Shown here: in pieces, positions 36,168 through 44,026 of the stretch
How positions within the stretch are numbered: position 1 is the first letter of the stretch
Layout: every line of letters begins with the position of its first letter
Source: Palsa-601 sp963801185
GTDB lineage: Bacteria > Actinomycetota > Acidimicrobiia > Acidimicrobiales > Bog-793
NCBI GenBank assembly: GCA_963801185.1
Contig: CAWDDW010000002.1
Span: forward strand, 124,001-188,000
DNA: 64,000 nt
Direction of reading: 5' to 3'
Position numbers and translations under genes: made by a program
Notes under the pieces: generated by a model
Database searches by the model: none
Told to the model about the DNA's origin: nothing
What the model saw: only the letters and a program-made list of their open reading frames with translations

Positions 36168-36292
36168 GTGCGGAGGTACTTGGCGCGCAGCTCCTCAGCG
36201 CTCACGACCTGCCCCCTTGCCACCTGGTCCCGACCCTCGCGGATGTCCGCGAGCGCCGCGGGATCCGAGAGCAACTCCAAGGTGTCCTCCAT
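36164..36292 (-). pseudogene. Phd/YefM antitoxin, only the C-terminal toxin-binding part left
   Basis: A 42-residue frame from ATG 36292, starting MEDTLELLSDPAALADIREG and ending AEELRAKYLRT. Read back a few codons it is DLAAMEDTLELL, the standard junction between the Phd/YefM DNA-binding domain and its toxin-neutralising tail, but a stop lies ten codons upstream of the ATG. A whole antitoxin is about 85-90 residues, so the autorepressor domain is gone. The remnant may still bind the toxin if made. It is too short to be found by usual length cut-offs. Confidence 0.75.
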
Positions 36293-36472
36293 AGCTGCCA
36301 AGTCGCGTCTGCCTTCCGGCTACTCGCTGACGTGGCAAACTCGAATGCGGACCTTTGGCGGATCGGGTCAAGTGCTTGGCAGGGCAATGCCTTTGCCCTT
36401 GACCTAGCGAAATATGGGAGCTGAAAGTCCGGCAACAACTCCTCGAAGCCCTGCCCCCGGAGGATTCGTTGC

Positions 36473-36539
36473 GGAGGCAGGGGCATGTCCGACTCTGGTG
36501 ACGCCAGTCAGGGGTTCGAACCTAGTCCCATCGCCTCCA
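36473..36539 (+). pseudogene. tRNA-like remnant
   Basis: GGAGGC at 36473-36478 can pair with GCCTCC at 36533-36538, followed by a discriminator-like A, and a T-loop-like GGGGTTCGAACC lies at 36511-36522. The T-arm side is 5 bases too long and no normal D-arm or anticodon loop is seen, so it cannot be a working tRNA. The 3' end and the GTTGT/ACAAC palindrome that follows (36543-36561) mirror the layout at the intact tRNA at 32170. It may be an old attachment-site scar. Confidence 0.5.
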
Positions 36540-36634
36540 CTCCGTTGTCGGATCTACAACGTTCGCTCAGGTGAACGGCGAGACCTGGCCGCTAGTCGCC
36601 GACCGAGACACGTGGCGATGTTCGAACGCGACGC

Positions 36635-37213
36635 TCAGCGCTCGGGCTTGTTCGTCACGCGCTGGTCGAAGACATGCGCAGCGAACATCGCGACCGCATT
36701 GTCGACGAGCGAGACATAGCGGTCGCCGCGGGGATCGTTGGCGAGCTGCTGGCTCGCAAGGCCAGCGACGATGGCCGTCCACAGATCGAAGTCAGCGTCG
36801 CTATTGACCCCGGCCGCGCGAAGCACAGAACGAGCCTTCGTGAAGACTTTGACGGCACGTGCGTAGGACTCGGGGGAGGGTTCGAATCCGGGAACCGTGC
36901 GAAGGAAGAGCAGCTCATAGCGGGCATGGTCCTCAGCGGCGAAGATGATGAACAAGCGAGCGATCGTTCGGAGCAGCTCGCTCGGATCGGAGCTGACCTC
37001 GATCTGTTCAAGGCGACGCCACAGCTCTTCGTTGGCGTCGGCGAACAGTCGGTCGTAAACGGCGTGCTTCGAGGGGAAGTACGTGTAGAGCGATTGGGGC
37101 TCCATGCCCACGGCGTTCGCCAGCGCTCGCAGCGACAATGAATTGAGACCGCCGGTCCGGACCATGTGAATCACCACTTCTACGAGCTGCTCTCGTGGGA
37201 CAAGCCCGTTCAT
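36635..37213 (-). CDS. TetR/AcrR-family regulator
   Basis: 192 residues from ATG 37213 (MNGLVPREQLVE). The N-terminal helix-turn-helix is clear: TGGLNSLSLRALANAVGMEP then QSLYTYFPSKHAVYDRLF. The C-terminal domain matches the WHG-type ligand-binding fold (DPSELLRTIARLFIIFAAED). The open frame extends 40 codons further upstream, but those codons are antisense to a dehalogenase-like fragment and look non-coding. The target gene is not obvious: the neighbouring hydrolase is broken. Confidence 0.85.
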   Translation of the reverse strand: MNGLVPREQLVEVVIHMVRTGGLNSLSLRALANAVGMEPQSLYTYFPSKHAVYDRLFADANEELWRRLEQIEVSSDPSELLRTIARLFIIFAAEDHARYELLFLRTVPGFEPSPESYARAVKVFTKARSVLRAAGVNSDADFDLWTAIVAGLASQQLANDPRGDRYVSLVDNAVAMFAAHVFDQRVTNKPER

Positions 37214-37396
37214 TTCATCTGGGGATGTGCCGACCAGATCTTCACCGAAGCCTGGGGCAGGGCGTGGGCCGAGCGACTCGGTGCGTCCTTCGACCCGATC
37301 GCCGATGCCAACCACTTTCTGCAGAACACCCATGGGTCAAAGGTTGTCGAGAGGATCTTGGCGCGGAGCGAGACCGGGCAACGCTGTCGGCGGTAG
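37166..37396 (+). pseudogene. C-terminal fragment of a haloalkane dehalogenase-like alpha/beta hydrolase
   Basis: About 65 residues (KPVHFIWGCADQIFTEAWGR, RLGASFDPIADANHFLQNTH) match the end of haloalkane dehalogenase-type hydrolases, including the acid residue in GCADQIF and the catalytic histidine in ANHFLQ. The N-terminal 200 or more residues with the nucleophile are missing; upstream sequence is the TetR gene on the other strand. It is a truncated remnant. Confidence 0.65.
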
Positions 37397-37496
37397 AACG
37401 GCTCCGAACGTCGTCCCGTAACTTCGGAGGCAGGATTTGCACCCAACTGCTCGGTATCCTGACCCGTTTCCGATCAGCGCGGCCTTCGGATCGGAG

Positions 37497-37863
37497 TCAC
37501 TTCCCAGCGCGGCGGAGCGCTCGCCGAACGGTGTCTTCGCCGACGCCGCCAGTGCCATGATGCTCACGCCGTCGCGCTGCGGCTGGACGGCTTGGCGGAT
37601 CTACTGCTCTGAGAGCTTGCCGCGTCGAACGGGCCGCACCGCACCCGCCCCATCGAGATGGGCATTCACAGTTGTTCGGTGCACACCCCAGGCAGCGGCG
37701 AGGTCATCGATCATGGCCCCGGCAGAGTAGTCAGCCACCAACCTGGCTACGTCGTGGCGCCGGAGACGGCGCTGGCTCTGTGCCGACGATGAGGCCTTTT
37801 CCATGTCGTTCGCGTTACGAGGCGGGGGGTCCTTCGAGGAGCTCCCCCAGTTCAGCGGCCATG
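37497..37863 (-). pseudogene. Decayed copy of the two-helix-turn-helix gene
   Basis: Three broken pieces align in order with the intact gene at 40695-41081: MAAELGELLEG then a stop; HDVARLVADYSAGAMIDDLA, VHRTTVNAHLDGAG and RRGKLSEQ then a stop; and, in a third frame, GVGEDTVRRALRRAGK ending at TGA 37497. An upstream stretch at 37867-37918 resembles that before the intact copy. At least two stops and a frame change show it is dead. Confidence 0.7.
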
Positions 37864-37866
37864 CGA

Positions 37867-37918
37867 GGGGGGTTGGAATGACGTCGCATTACCTCCACGC
37901 GTTGCAAAAATTACAACG
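37867..37918 (-). repeat. tRNA-3'-end-like repeat with palindrome
   Basis: A run of G followed by GGTTGGAATGA, then CATTACCTCCAC, then CGTTG...CAACG (37900-37918). Same order as 36511-36561 and 46308-46370, and the first part recurs at 41085-41112. It lies immediately upstream of the decayed two-HTH gene on the complementary strand. Confidence 0.6.
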
Positions 37919-38137
37919 TTTCGCCTGATCAAGGCACCTATTACGTGTCCGGTCGCTCGACGACCTTGAGGGCCCTACTCAAACCCCGGGCGAGCAACGG
38001 CGCAGGCCGTGGCCAGTGTCCAGGTCCCGGCGTACCGGAACACACATATTGCCGCCTCATGTTGCATGGATCGCGGCAGGGAAGTGTGGTCGTCGGAGCT
38101 CACACGGGTCAGCCACTGCTGAAAGTCTCGACCGCCG

Positions 38138-39208
38138 CTACGGCAGGCGCCGGCGCACCCACCAGACGCAACCCGCGCCGAGGGCGACGGCGAGGGCGCA
38201 GAAGATCGCCGCTTCCGACCACTGCAGCGGCCAGTACCGGCTGACAGGCTGGTAGCTGACCACCTGGCGCAGGTGGAAGCTGTCGACGCAGCGCTGGAGC
38301 GCGGTCAGCGTCGCCGGGACGGTGTGCCAGTGGGGTCCGGGGGACACGGGAATCCGGTTCGGGCACCGCCCAACGCCGGTGAACACCGCCGTCCCGTTGC
38401 CCTTTAGGTTGGTGACGCCCAAGTTTCCGTTCGGGCCGATCTCGCCGTCCTGGCCGACGACCCTGCCCGTGCCGGTCACGATCTGGTTCGAGACCACCAA
38501 GTCGTTGGGCTGCGGCGGTCCGATCGTGGCCGAGGTGCCGGTGCTCGTCAGCTGGAGGTGGAAAGGCAAGCTCGCCCTCAGCGGCGCGAACAGGTTCCGC
38601 CGAACGTACGCCCACACGAGGTAGCGCAAGCCGAAATAGCCCACGATGGTGCCCGCCATCGCGACGAGCGTGCGGCGCGCGATTGCCCCGAGGAGCGCGC
38701 CGAGCGCGACGGCGAACACGGCGAAGGCGATCGGCACGACGTCGCGTTGGTCGAAGTTGAGCCATGGGGGGTTGTTGACGAGGTCGAGCGGGCGCTGCCA
38801 CCACGTGACCGCGGTGCTGAGCAGCACCATGAGCACCGCGGTCACGAGCATGACCAGCGTCAAGCGCGTCGCGATCCACCGCGTCCTCGTTACGCTCTGG
38901 GTCCAGGCGAGCCGGTAGGTCCCCGCTTCGAGCTCCCGGGCGATGAGCGGTGCGCCCAAGAAGATGCCGAAGAGGACTGGTGCATCGAGCATCAAGGCCG
39001 AGCACAGCTGGCGAAGTTGTGCATCGAGCCCTTGGAAGTGAGCGGTGACCGAGGAGCAGTCGCCGTGCGCGGCGCAGGGGACGACCACGGTGTCGTAGAC
39101 GTTGAGCAGATGCGGCCCGGTGACGGCCAGCGCTACGAGGACCCCCAAGACCCCGAGCGCGGCGACAGCCGCCTGGGTGCGCAGCTGACGCCAGGCAAGC
39201 CAAGTCAT
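38138..39208 (-). CDS. ABC-2-type transporter permease
   Basis: 356 residues with about six membrane helices in two groups: one near residue 15, then several between 75 and 215, and a last at 325-350 ending WWVRRRLP. A large external loop lies at about 225-320. The start ATG overlaps the ATPase stop (ATGA). Together with the GntR regulator it forms a YtrABC-like unit, often linked to cell-envelope stress or peptide antibiotic response. Confidence 0.85.
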   Translation of the reverse strand: MTWLAWRQLRTQAAVAALGVLGVLVALAVTGPHLLNVYDTVVVPCAAHGDCSSVTAHFQGLDAQLRQLCSALMLDAPVLFGIFLGAPLIARELEAGTYRLAWTQSVTRTRWIATRLTLVMLVTAVLMVLLSTAVTWWQRPLDLVNNPPWLNFDQRDVVPIAFAVFAVALGALLGAIARRTLVAMAGTIVGYFGLRYLVWAYVRRNLFAPLRASLPFHLQLTSTGTSATIGPPQPNDLVVSNQIVTGTGRVVGQDGEIGPNGNLGVTNLKGNGTAVFTGVGRCPNRIPVSPGPHWHTVPATLTALQRCVDSFHLRQVVSYQPVSRYWPLQWSEAAIFCALAVALGAGCVWWVRRRLP

Positions 39209-40101
39209 GGCGCGATCGGTGCCATCGCGAGGGGATCCTCGCGGACCGCACCTTGGCCCATATAGGCGAGGACTAGGTCCTCAAGGTTGACCGACTCGAT
39301 GACCCACCCAGGCTCCACGACCGGGCCGTCGCTTCGAACCACGAGCAGTCGCTGGCGGTCGGTGACCGAGGCCGCGATCACCGTCTGGTTCGCCGGCGCG
39401 ACGTCGTCTGCTGAGCGTGTGCCGACGAGCCGATGGTGGGTGGCCAACAGTTCCTCTATCTCGCCTGCCACCCGGACGCGGGACTCCACGAGCACGATGA
39501 GGAAGTCGCAGACGCGCTCGATGTCGCTCACGAGGTGCGACGAGAGCACGATGCTCACGTCGTGGCCCGCAACCGTCGACATCAGCAGCCCGAGGAACTC
39601 GCGGCGCGCGAGCGGGTCGAGGCTTGCCACGGGCTCATCGAGGAGGAGCAGTTCGGGGCGCTTGGCGAGCGCGATCGTGAGGGACAGTTGGGCGCGCTGG
39701 CCGCCCGAGAGCTTCCCCGCCCGCTGGCGCGGACTGAGCCCGAGCTCGGCGAGGCGTGTGTGCGCGGCCGCCGCGTCCCATCGGGGATTGCAGTGCGCGC
39801 CGAGGCGTAGGTGGTCCTCGACCGAGAACCAGGGGTAGAGGGATGCGTCCTGGGGGACGAAGCCGACGCGGGCCAGCTGGGCAGCGTCGCGCGCCGGCTG
39901 CTCGCCGAGCACCACGATCGACCCGGTAGTCGGCGCGATCAGGCCGGCGGCGAGGTTGAGCAGCGTGGACTTGCCCGCCCCGTTCGGGCCGACCAGGCCG
40001 ACGACGTGCCCGCGGGGGATGCAGAACGTGCAGTCCTCGAGCGCCCAGCGACGCAGGTAGCGCTTGCCGAGACCCACGGTCTCGAGCGCCGCGACACTCA
40101 C
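39205..40101 (-). CDS. ABC transporter ATP-binding protein
   Basis: 298 residues with Walker A GPNGAGKST, Q-loop FVPQDASLYPWF, signature LSGGQRAQ, Walker B LLLLDEPVASLDP and H-loop SSH. The GTG at 40101 overlaps the GntR stop (GTGA); earlier codons in this frame lie inside the GntR gene and are rejected. The C-terminal 80 residues are a regulatory extension seen in YtrB-like ATPases. Confidence 0.93.
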   Translation of the reverse strand: MSVAALETVGLGKRYLRRWALEDCTFCIPRGHVVGLVGPNGAGKSTLLNLAAGLIAPTTGSIVVLGEQPARDAAQLARVGFVPQDASLYPWFSVEDHLRLGAHCNPRWDAAAAHTRLAELGLSPRQRAGKLSGGQRAQLSLTIALAKRPELLLLDEPVASLDPLARREFLGLLMSTVAGHDVSIVLSSHLVSDIERVCDFLIVLVESRVRVAGEIEELLATHHRLVGTRSADDVAPANQTVIAASVTDRQRLLVVRSDGPVVEPGWVIESVNLEDLVLAYMGQGAVREDPLAMAPIAP

Positions 40102-40487
40102 GACGCTACTGGGGCGGGGTTCCGAAAGGCCGCTCGGAACAGCGCCTCGATGGAATCGTCGTCGAGGCCCACGGCTCGGGCCCGAACGAGCCACTGCTCG
40201 AGGTCGTGGCGGATCGGCCCGAGCGACGCAAGGACGTCCTCGCTGGTGCTGGCAGTCACGAATGTGCCGACCCCGGCCCGAGCGGCGACCAGCCCTTCGT
40301 GCTCCAGCTCGCGATAAGCCTTGGAGACCGTGTTCGGGTTGATCGCGATGCGGGTCACGACCTCGCGAACCGTCGGCAACTGGTCGCCCTCGCGCAGCGC
40401 GCCGAGCTTGAGGGCCCGGCGCACCTGGTGGACCAGCTGGAGGTAGGGGGCGATGCCCGACTTCGCGTCCAGGTAGAACTCTATCAT
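40098..40487 (-). CDS. GntR-family regulator (YtrA type)
   Basis: 129 residues: IAPYLQLVHQVRRALKLG, then the winged helix GDQLPTVREVVTRIAINPNT followed by VSKAYRELEHEGLV, and a short C-terminal tail. This short form without a ligand domain is the YtrA subfamily, which represses a downstream ABC operon. A strong palindrome lies just upstream (40492-40526), fitting autoregulation. Confidence 0.92.
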   Translation of the reverse strand: MIEFYLDAKSGIAPYLQLVHQVRRALKLGALREGDQLPTVREVVTRIAINPNTVSKAYRELEHEGLVAARAGVGTFVTASTSEDVLASLGPIRHDLEQWLVRARAVGLDDDSIEALFRAAFRNPAPVAS

Positions 40488-40491
40488 GGCC

Positions 40492-40526
40492 CTCTAGTTT
40501 CACTAGATATCTAGTGCACTATAGAG
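40492..40526. promoter_or_regulatory. Palindromic operator upstream of the GntR-ABC operon
   Basis: A perfect 16-bp palindrome CACTAGATATCTAGTG at 40501-40516, inside a longer imperfect dyad from CTCTAGT to ACTATAGAG. It begins about five bases before the GntR start codon, so bound regulator would block transcription or translation. It is AT-rich against a very GC-rich background. Confidence 0.8.
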
Positions 40527-40694
40527 AAGGGACGCGGCGGTGTCAACGAGGTCGTGTCGTCGAACTCAGTTGGTGACGATGTGAACGAATCACGCTGCCA
40601 CCCATGTGCCGGTCGGGGCATGCACTCAACAGGTGCCGTCGGGTCTCTCCGACTCCAGCACTGAGCCGACCCTGGGTTGGGTCAGTCGTTTACG

Positions 40695-41081
40695 TCAGCC
40701 GCGGCGCAGGTGGAGGCCGAGAGGCCGAAGCGCCCGGCGAACGGTCTCCTCGCTAACCCCGAATTTGAGTGCAAGGGCCGGCGGAGGGTGGCCGTTCTCA
40801 TAGAGCTCGGCGGCATGGCGCACCTGTTCAGCGGAGAGCTTGCCCACGCCTCTCGGGCGCTCGATGCCGTTGCGATCGAGGTGAGCATAGACAGTTGTGC
40901 GGTTGATGCCGTGGGCGACGACGAGGTCATCCACGCTGGCGCCGCTCAGGTAATCCTCGACGAGACGCGCAACCTCGTCCTGTCGGAGTCGCCTTTGATG
41001 CTGAGCCGGAGGCTCGGTATCTGTTGCGATCGTGTTACGATGAGTAGGCGGCAGGAGAAGTTCCCCCAGGTCAGCGACCAT
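40695..41081 (-). CDS. Small DNA-binding protein with two helix-turn-helix motifs
   Basis: 128 residues. First HTH about 34-68 (DEVARLVEDYLSGASVDDLV, INRTTVYAHLDRNGI), second about 82-122 (LSAEQVRHAAELYENG, LKFGVSEETVRRALRPLG). Each resembles the Hin/resolvase or transposase-type HTH; no catalytic domain is present. It is the only intact member of a family with remnants at 37497-37863 and 47857-48033. It lies just beside an IS21 fragment but is not part of IS21. It may regulate or mark a small mobile unit; function unknown. Confidence 0.65.
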   Translation of the reverse strand: MVADLGELLLPPTHRNTIATDTEPPAQHQRRLRQDEVARLVEDYLSGASVDDLVVAHGINRTTVYAHLDRNGIERPRGVGKLSAEQVRHAAELYENGHPPPALALKFGVSEETVRRALRPLGLHLRRG

Positions 41082-41084
41082 GCC

Positions 41085-41112
41085 GGGGGGGTTGGACTCT
41101 CATTACCTCCAC
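41085..41112 (-). repeat. Repeat upstream of the intact two-HTH gene
   Basis: A seven-G run, GGTTGGACTCT, then CATTACCTCCAC, matching 37867-37899 and 46308-46340. The palindrome part is absent: the IS21 fragment begins at the point where it would lie, so the insertion probably replaced it. Confidence 0.6.
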
Positions 41113-41666
41113 CTGTGGCTGACGCCGGGCGTGAACACGAGCGCGTGGCAGACCCGGTTGCGACCGGTCTCGGGGTCGAAGATGATGCCCATGCGGCCGA
41201 AGTCGATCTGGCACTCGACCCCCGGCTCGCCGTCGGCGACACGGACGGTGCGCCGCCTTCCCCTGCGCGGCCCGCACAGCTCGGCACAGAAGCGCTCGAG
41301 CGTGCGTGGCGGGACGACGACGCCCATCCGAGCCAGCAGGGTGTGCACCTTGACGACGGTGAGGTCTTCCTCGTCGATCCAGCGGCGGATCTGCTCAGCT
41401 TGGGGCTCGAGCAGCCGCCAGCTCTCGCCGCCGCTGTCGGTGCGATGCGGGCGCACCTTCTCGACGACAACGCCGATCACCTCGTCCGAGAGCTGTTCCT
41501 CACCGGCGGCGCGGTCGACACCCGCCTCCTCGGCCGCACTGACGTAGCGGCGCACGGTCTTGCGGTCGACCGACGCCATCCGCTCGACGCTCCGCAGGCT
41601 CTCACCCCGGAGCCACAGCCTCAGCACCTCTCTCACCTCGAACACGTGAACCTCCCTGAAGGTCAT
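41103..41666 (-). pseudogene. istA: IS21-family transposase IstA, truncated
   Basis: 187 residues from ATG 41666 (MTFREVHVFEVREVLRLWL). It contains the N-terminal HTH (LRSVERMASVDRKTVRRYV) and the first half of the DDE region through ECQIDFGRMG, with the first catalytic Asp in QIDFG. The frame ends at VFTPGVSHRWR, where the normal protein continues for about 300 more residues. No IstB is present, so the element cannot move by itself. Confidence 0.85.
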
Positions 41667-41822
41667 CGCCGCTCCTCGATCGCTGACCGATGGCGGCGAG
41701 TCCACCGGCCGGCGAACCGGCGCTGGTGGATCCCAGGGGTGGTCCCATTACTGGCGGAAGGGTGGTCCCATGCTGCTGGCGGAACTCACCTCAAGGTGGT
41801 CCCATGCTCGTGGCGGGCGACA
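41113..41822 (-). mobile_element. IS21-family left-end fragment
   Basis: The left end reads TGTCGCCCGCCACGAGCATG at 41822 going left, and the 11-mer GGTGGTCCCAT repeats at 41738, 41761 and 41795, the multiple terminal transposase sites typical of IS21. The fragment keeps this end and the 5' part of istA, then stops abruptly at about 41113. The rest of istA, istB and the right end are missing. Confidence 0.8.
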
Positions 41823-41859
41823 GGGGAGGCGGCGCTTCGATCCGGTTGATCGGTAGCCG

Positions 41860-42936
41860 CTACTTGCCAACGTCCGAGGGTTTGCCCGAAGCTTGCCGCT
41901 TGACCGCCTTGTGGAACCTATTGCGGAGGGGCCTTGACGCTGACCCAGTGGCCGTCGCCGTGGTGAGGCTCGTCGCCATCATCGTGGCGTGAACGTACGC
42001 ACTGGCCGGATAAGTCTTTGGAGAGGAAGGCGAGTGGTACGGCCGCACTTCACACACCAACTGGATCGTGGCGCTGGGCTCATCCGGGAACAGGAAGCCG
42101 TCAACGGCCGCGGTCGCCGCCTTGCCCCCTAGGGCAAAGGTGGCCTGCGTCGAGGTCTGCGACTCGATGGTGGATGTGAGGCCGCCAGATGGGCTGCTGA
42201 ATACGCTCTTGTCCCGTGCCCAGCATGAGAATTCGGCACCACCTTCTGCCTCGCCGACGACCCCGACCCCGGTGATCGTCGCGTTGACGGCATAGTCGCC
42301 CGTGCCCGGTTGGAAGGACGCCACCACCTGCGAACGAGATACCGGAACGCCCTTGAGAAGACCGGTAGACAGCTTCAGTTGCCCTCTTGCGAGGAACCCG
42401 GCGACCGGTCCCGCGGGCCCCTGTGCACCCGGTGCTCCCTGGGGTCCCTGTGTACCGGGGGAACCTTGGGCGCCCTTGGTCCCAGACGCGCCTTGAGGAC
42501 CGGTCGGCCCCTGCGGGCCGGCGGAGCCCTGCGAGCCATTCGCCCCAGCGGCTCCTTGGGCACCTCTGGCTCCCTGGGGTCCGGCCCAACCCTGTGCACC
42601 CTGGGGCCCGGCGGCGCCTCGGGCACCCTGCGCCCCCTCGGCTCCTCGTGCCCCGATGGCGCCTTGAGAACCCTTGGCACCTTGCGCACCTTGCGGACCG
42701 GAAGCATTCCACGAGATGAGCGTCTCGCCGCTCGGGCACTTCTTCACCTTCGGGTAGTCGAGGCGAGCGAGGGTTCCGGTCGTATCGGAGTAACAGGCGT
42801 AGATCTTGGACGAGCCCGCCAGCGCCGGCGTCTCGCCGGCGGCGACTGCGACGCCCCCGGCGAGCAGGGTGGCGGTAAGCCCAGCGGCAACTCCTGCCTG
42901 GGAGAGTCCTTTCCGTCTCCTACGGATGCTGGACAT
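41860..42936 (-). CDS. Collagen-like secreted protein 1
   Basis: 358 residues. An export signal (GVAAGLTATLLAGGVAVAAG) is followed by IYACYSDTTGTLARLDYPKV and a two-cysteine module, then about 33 unbroken Gly-X-Y triplets rich in GAQ, GPQ and GAR, and a C-terminal globular domain (FSCWARDKSVF, ATIQLVCEVRPY) of about 175 residues. It should form a trimeric collagen-like stalk with a head. The complement GGGAGGGG sits 6 bases before ATG 42936, so I use that rather than ATG 42942. It is one of three tandem paralogues. Confidence 0.85.
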   Translation of the reverse strand: MSSIRRRRKGLSQAGVAAGLTATLLAGGVAVAAGETPALAGSSKIYACYSDTTGTLARLDYPKVKKCPSGETLISWNASGPQGAQGAKGSQGAIGARGAEGAQGARGAAGPQGAQGWAGPQGARGAQGAAGANGSQGSAGPQGPTGPQGASGTKGAQGSPGTQGPQGAPGAQGPAGPVAGFLARGQLKLSTGLLKGVPVSRSQVVASFQPGTGDYAVNATITGVGVVGEAEGGAEFSCWARDKSVFSSPSGGLTSTIESQTSTQATFALGGKAATAAVDGFLFPDEPSATIQLVCEVRPYHSPSSPKTYPASAYVHATMMATSLTTATATGSASRPLRNRFHKAVKRQASGKPSDVGK

Positions 42937-44026
42937 GGGCATCCCCTCCCTTCCCGGCTCGTGAGGCAGGGCTACCTGCCTGCGTCGGAGGGCTTGCCGT
43001 CACGTGCCGCTTGAGCACCTTGTGGAACCCATTGCGGAGGGGTCTTGACGCTGGCCCAGTGGTCGTCGCTGTGGTGAGTCTCGTCGCCACTATCGTGGCG
43101 TCAGCTTCCACACTTGTAGACAACGGCAAACCAGAGGGGCTCCCATATGGCCGCACTTCACACACCAACTGGATCGTGGCGCTGGGCTCAGCTGGGAACA
43201 AGAAGCCTTCCACCGTGAGGTTCGCCGCGCGATACACCAAGGTCGATTGTGTCGAGGTCTGCGACTCGACGGTGGATGTGCTTCCGTTTGAGGTTCTGTC
43301 CCACGCCCAGCATGCGAGTGGGGCAGCAGGGGCCCCGAAAATCCCCCCTCCCCCGAACGCAGTGATCGTCGCGTTGACGGCATAGTCGCCCGGGCCTGGT
43401 TGCAAGGATGCCACCACCTGCGAGCGAGATATCGGGGCGCCGCTTTGAAGACCCGTAGCCAGGTTCACTTGCCGTCTTGCGAGGAACCCGGCGACTGGTC
43501 CCGCGGGTCCATGTGCACCCGGTGCTCCCTGGGGTCCCTGTGTACCGGGGGAACCTTGGGCGCCCTTGGTCCCAGACGCGCCTTGAGCACCGGTCGGCCC
43601 CTGCGGGCCAGCTGAGCCCTGCGAGCCATTCGTCCCAGCTGCTCCTTGGGCACCTCTGGCTCCCTGGGGTCCGGCCCAACCCTGTGCACCCTGGGGCCCG
43701 GCGGCGCCTCGGGCACCCTGCGCCCCCTCGGCTCCTCGTGCCCCGATGGCGCCTTGAGAACCCTTGGCACCTTGCGCACCTTGCGGACCGGAAGCATTCC
43801 ACGAGATGAGCGTCTCGCCGCTCGGGCACTTCTTCACCTTCGGGTAGTCGAGGCGAGCGAGGGTTCCGGTCGTATCGGAGTAACAGGCGTAGATCTTGGA
43901 CGAGCCCGCCAGCGCCGGCGTCTCGCCGGCGGCGACTGCGACGCCCCCGGCGAGCAGGGTGGCGGTAAGCCCAGCGGCAACTCCTGCCTGGGAGAGTCCT
44001 TTCCGTCTCCTACGGATGCTGGACAT
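42920..44026 (-). CDS. Collagen-like secreted protein 2
   Basis: 368 residues with the same plan as its neighbours: signal, CYSD module, about 33 Gly-X-Y triplets, and a head domain (LACWAWDRTSNG, ATIQLVCEVRPY). The signal, cysteine module and early collagen DNA match protein 1 almost base for base at an offset of 1,090. The head differs, so diversification is concentrated there. The last 50 residues (HVTASPPTQAGSPASRAGKG) run over the ribosome site and start of protein 1, an overlap of 17 bases that suggests coupling. The start is placed by the same Shine-Dalgarno logic. Confidence 0.85.
   Translation of the reverse strand: MSSIRRRRKGLSQAGVAAGLTATLLAGGVAVAAGETPALAGSSKIYACYSDTTGTLARLDYPKVKKCPSGETLISWNASGPQGAQGAKGSQGAIGARGAEGAQGARGAAGPQGAQGWAGPQGARGAQGAAGTNGSQGSAGPQGPTGAQGASGTKGAQGSPGTQGPQGAPGAHGPAGPVAGFLARRQVNLATGLQSGAPISRSQVVASLQPGPGDYAVNATITAFGGGGIFGAPAAPLACWAWDRTSNGSTSTVESQTSTQSTLVYRAANLTVEGFLFPAEPSATIQLVCEVRPYGSPSGLPLSTSVEADATIVATRLTTATTTGPASRPLRNGFHKVLKRHVTASPPTQAGSPASRAGKGGDAHVQHP

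Noticed and set aside
36202..36486. A 94-codon minus-strand frame upstream of the antitoxin remnant
   Set aside because: It is out of phase with the antitoxin, has no family likeness and lacks a ribosome site.
36473..36539. Functional tRNA
   Set aside because: The T-arm is 5 bases too long and no anticodon loop with a normal stem can be drawn.
41690..43014. Plus-strand frames opposite the collagen-like genes with Arg/Pro/Gly repeats
   Set aside because: They are mirror products of the Gly-X-Y repeats; the minus strand has signals, ribosome sites and conserved heads.
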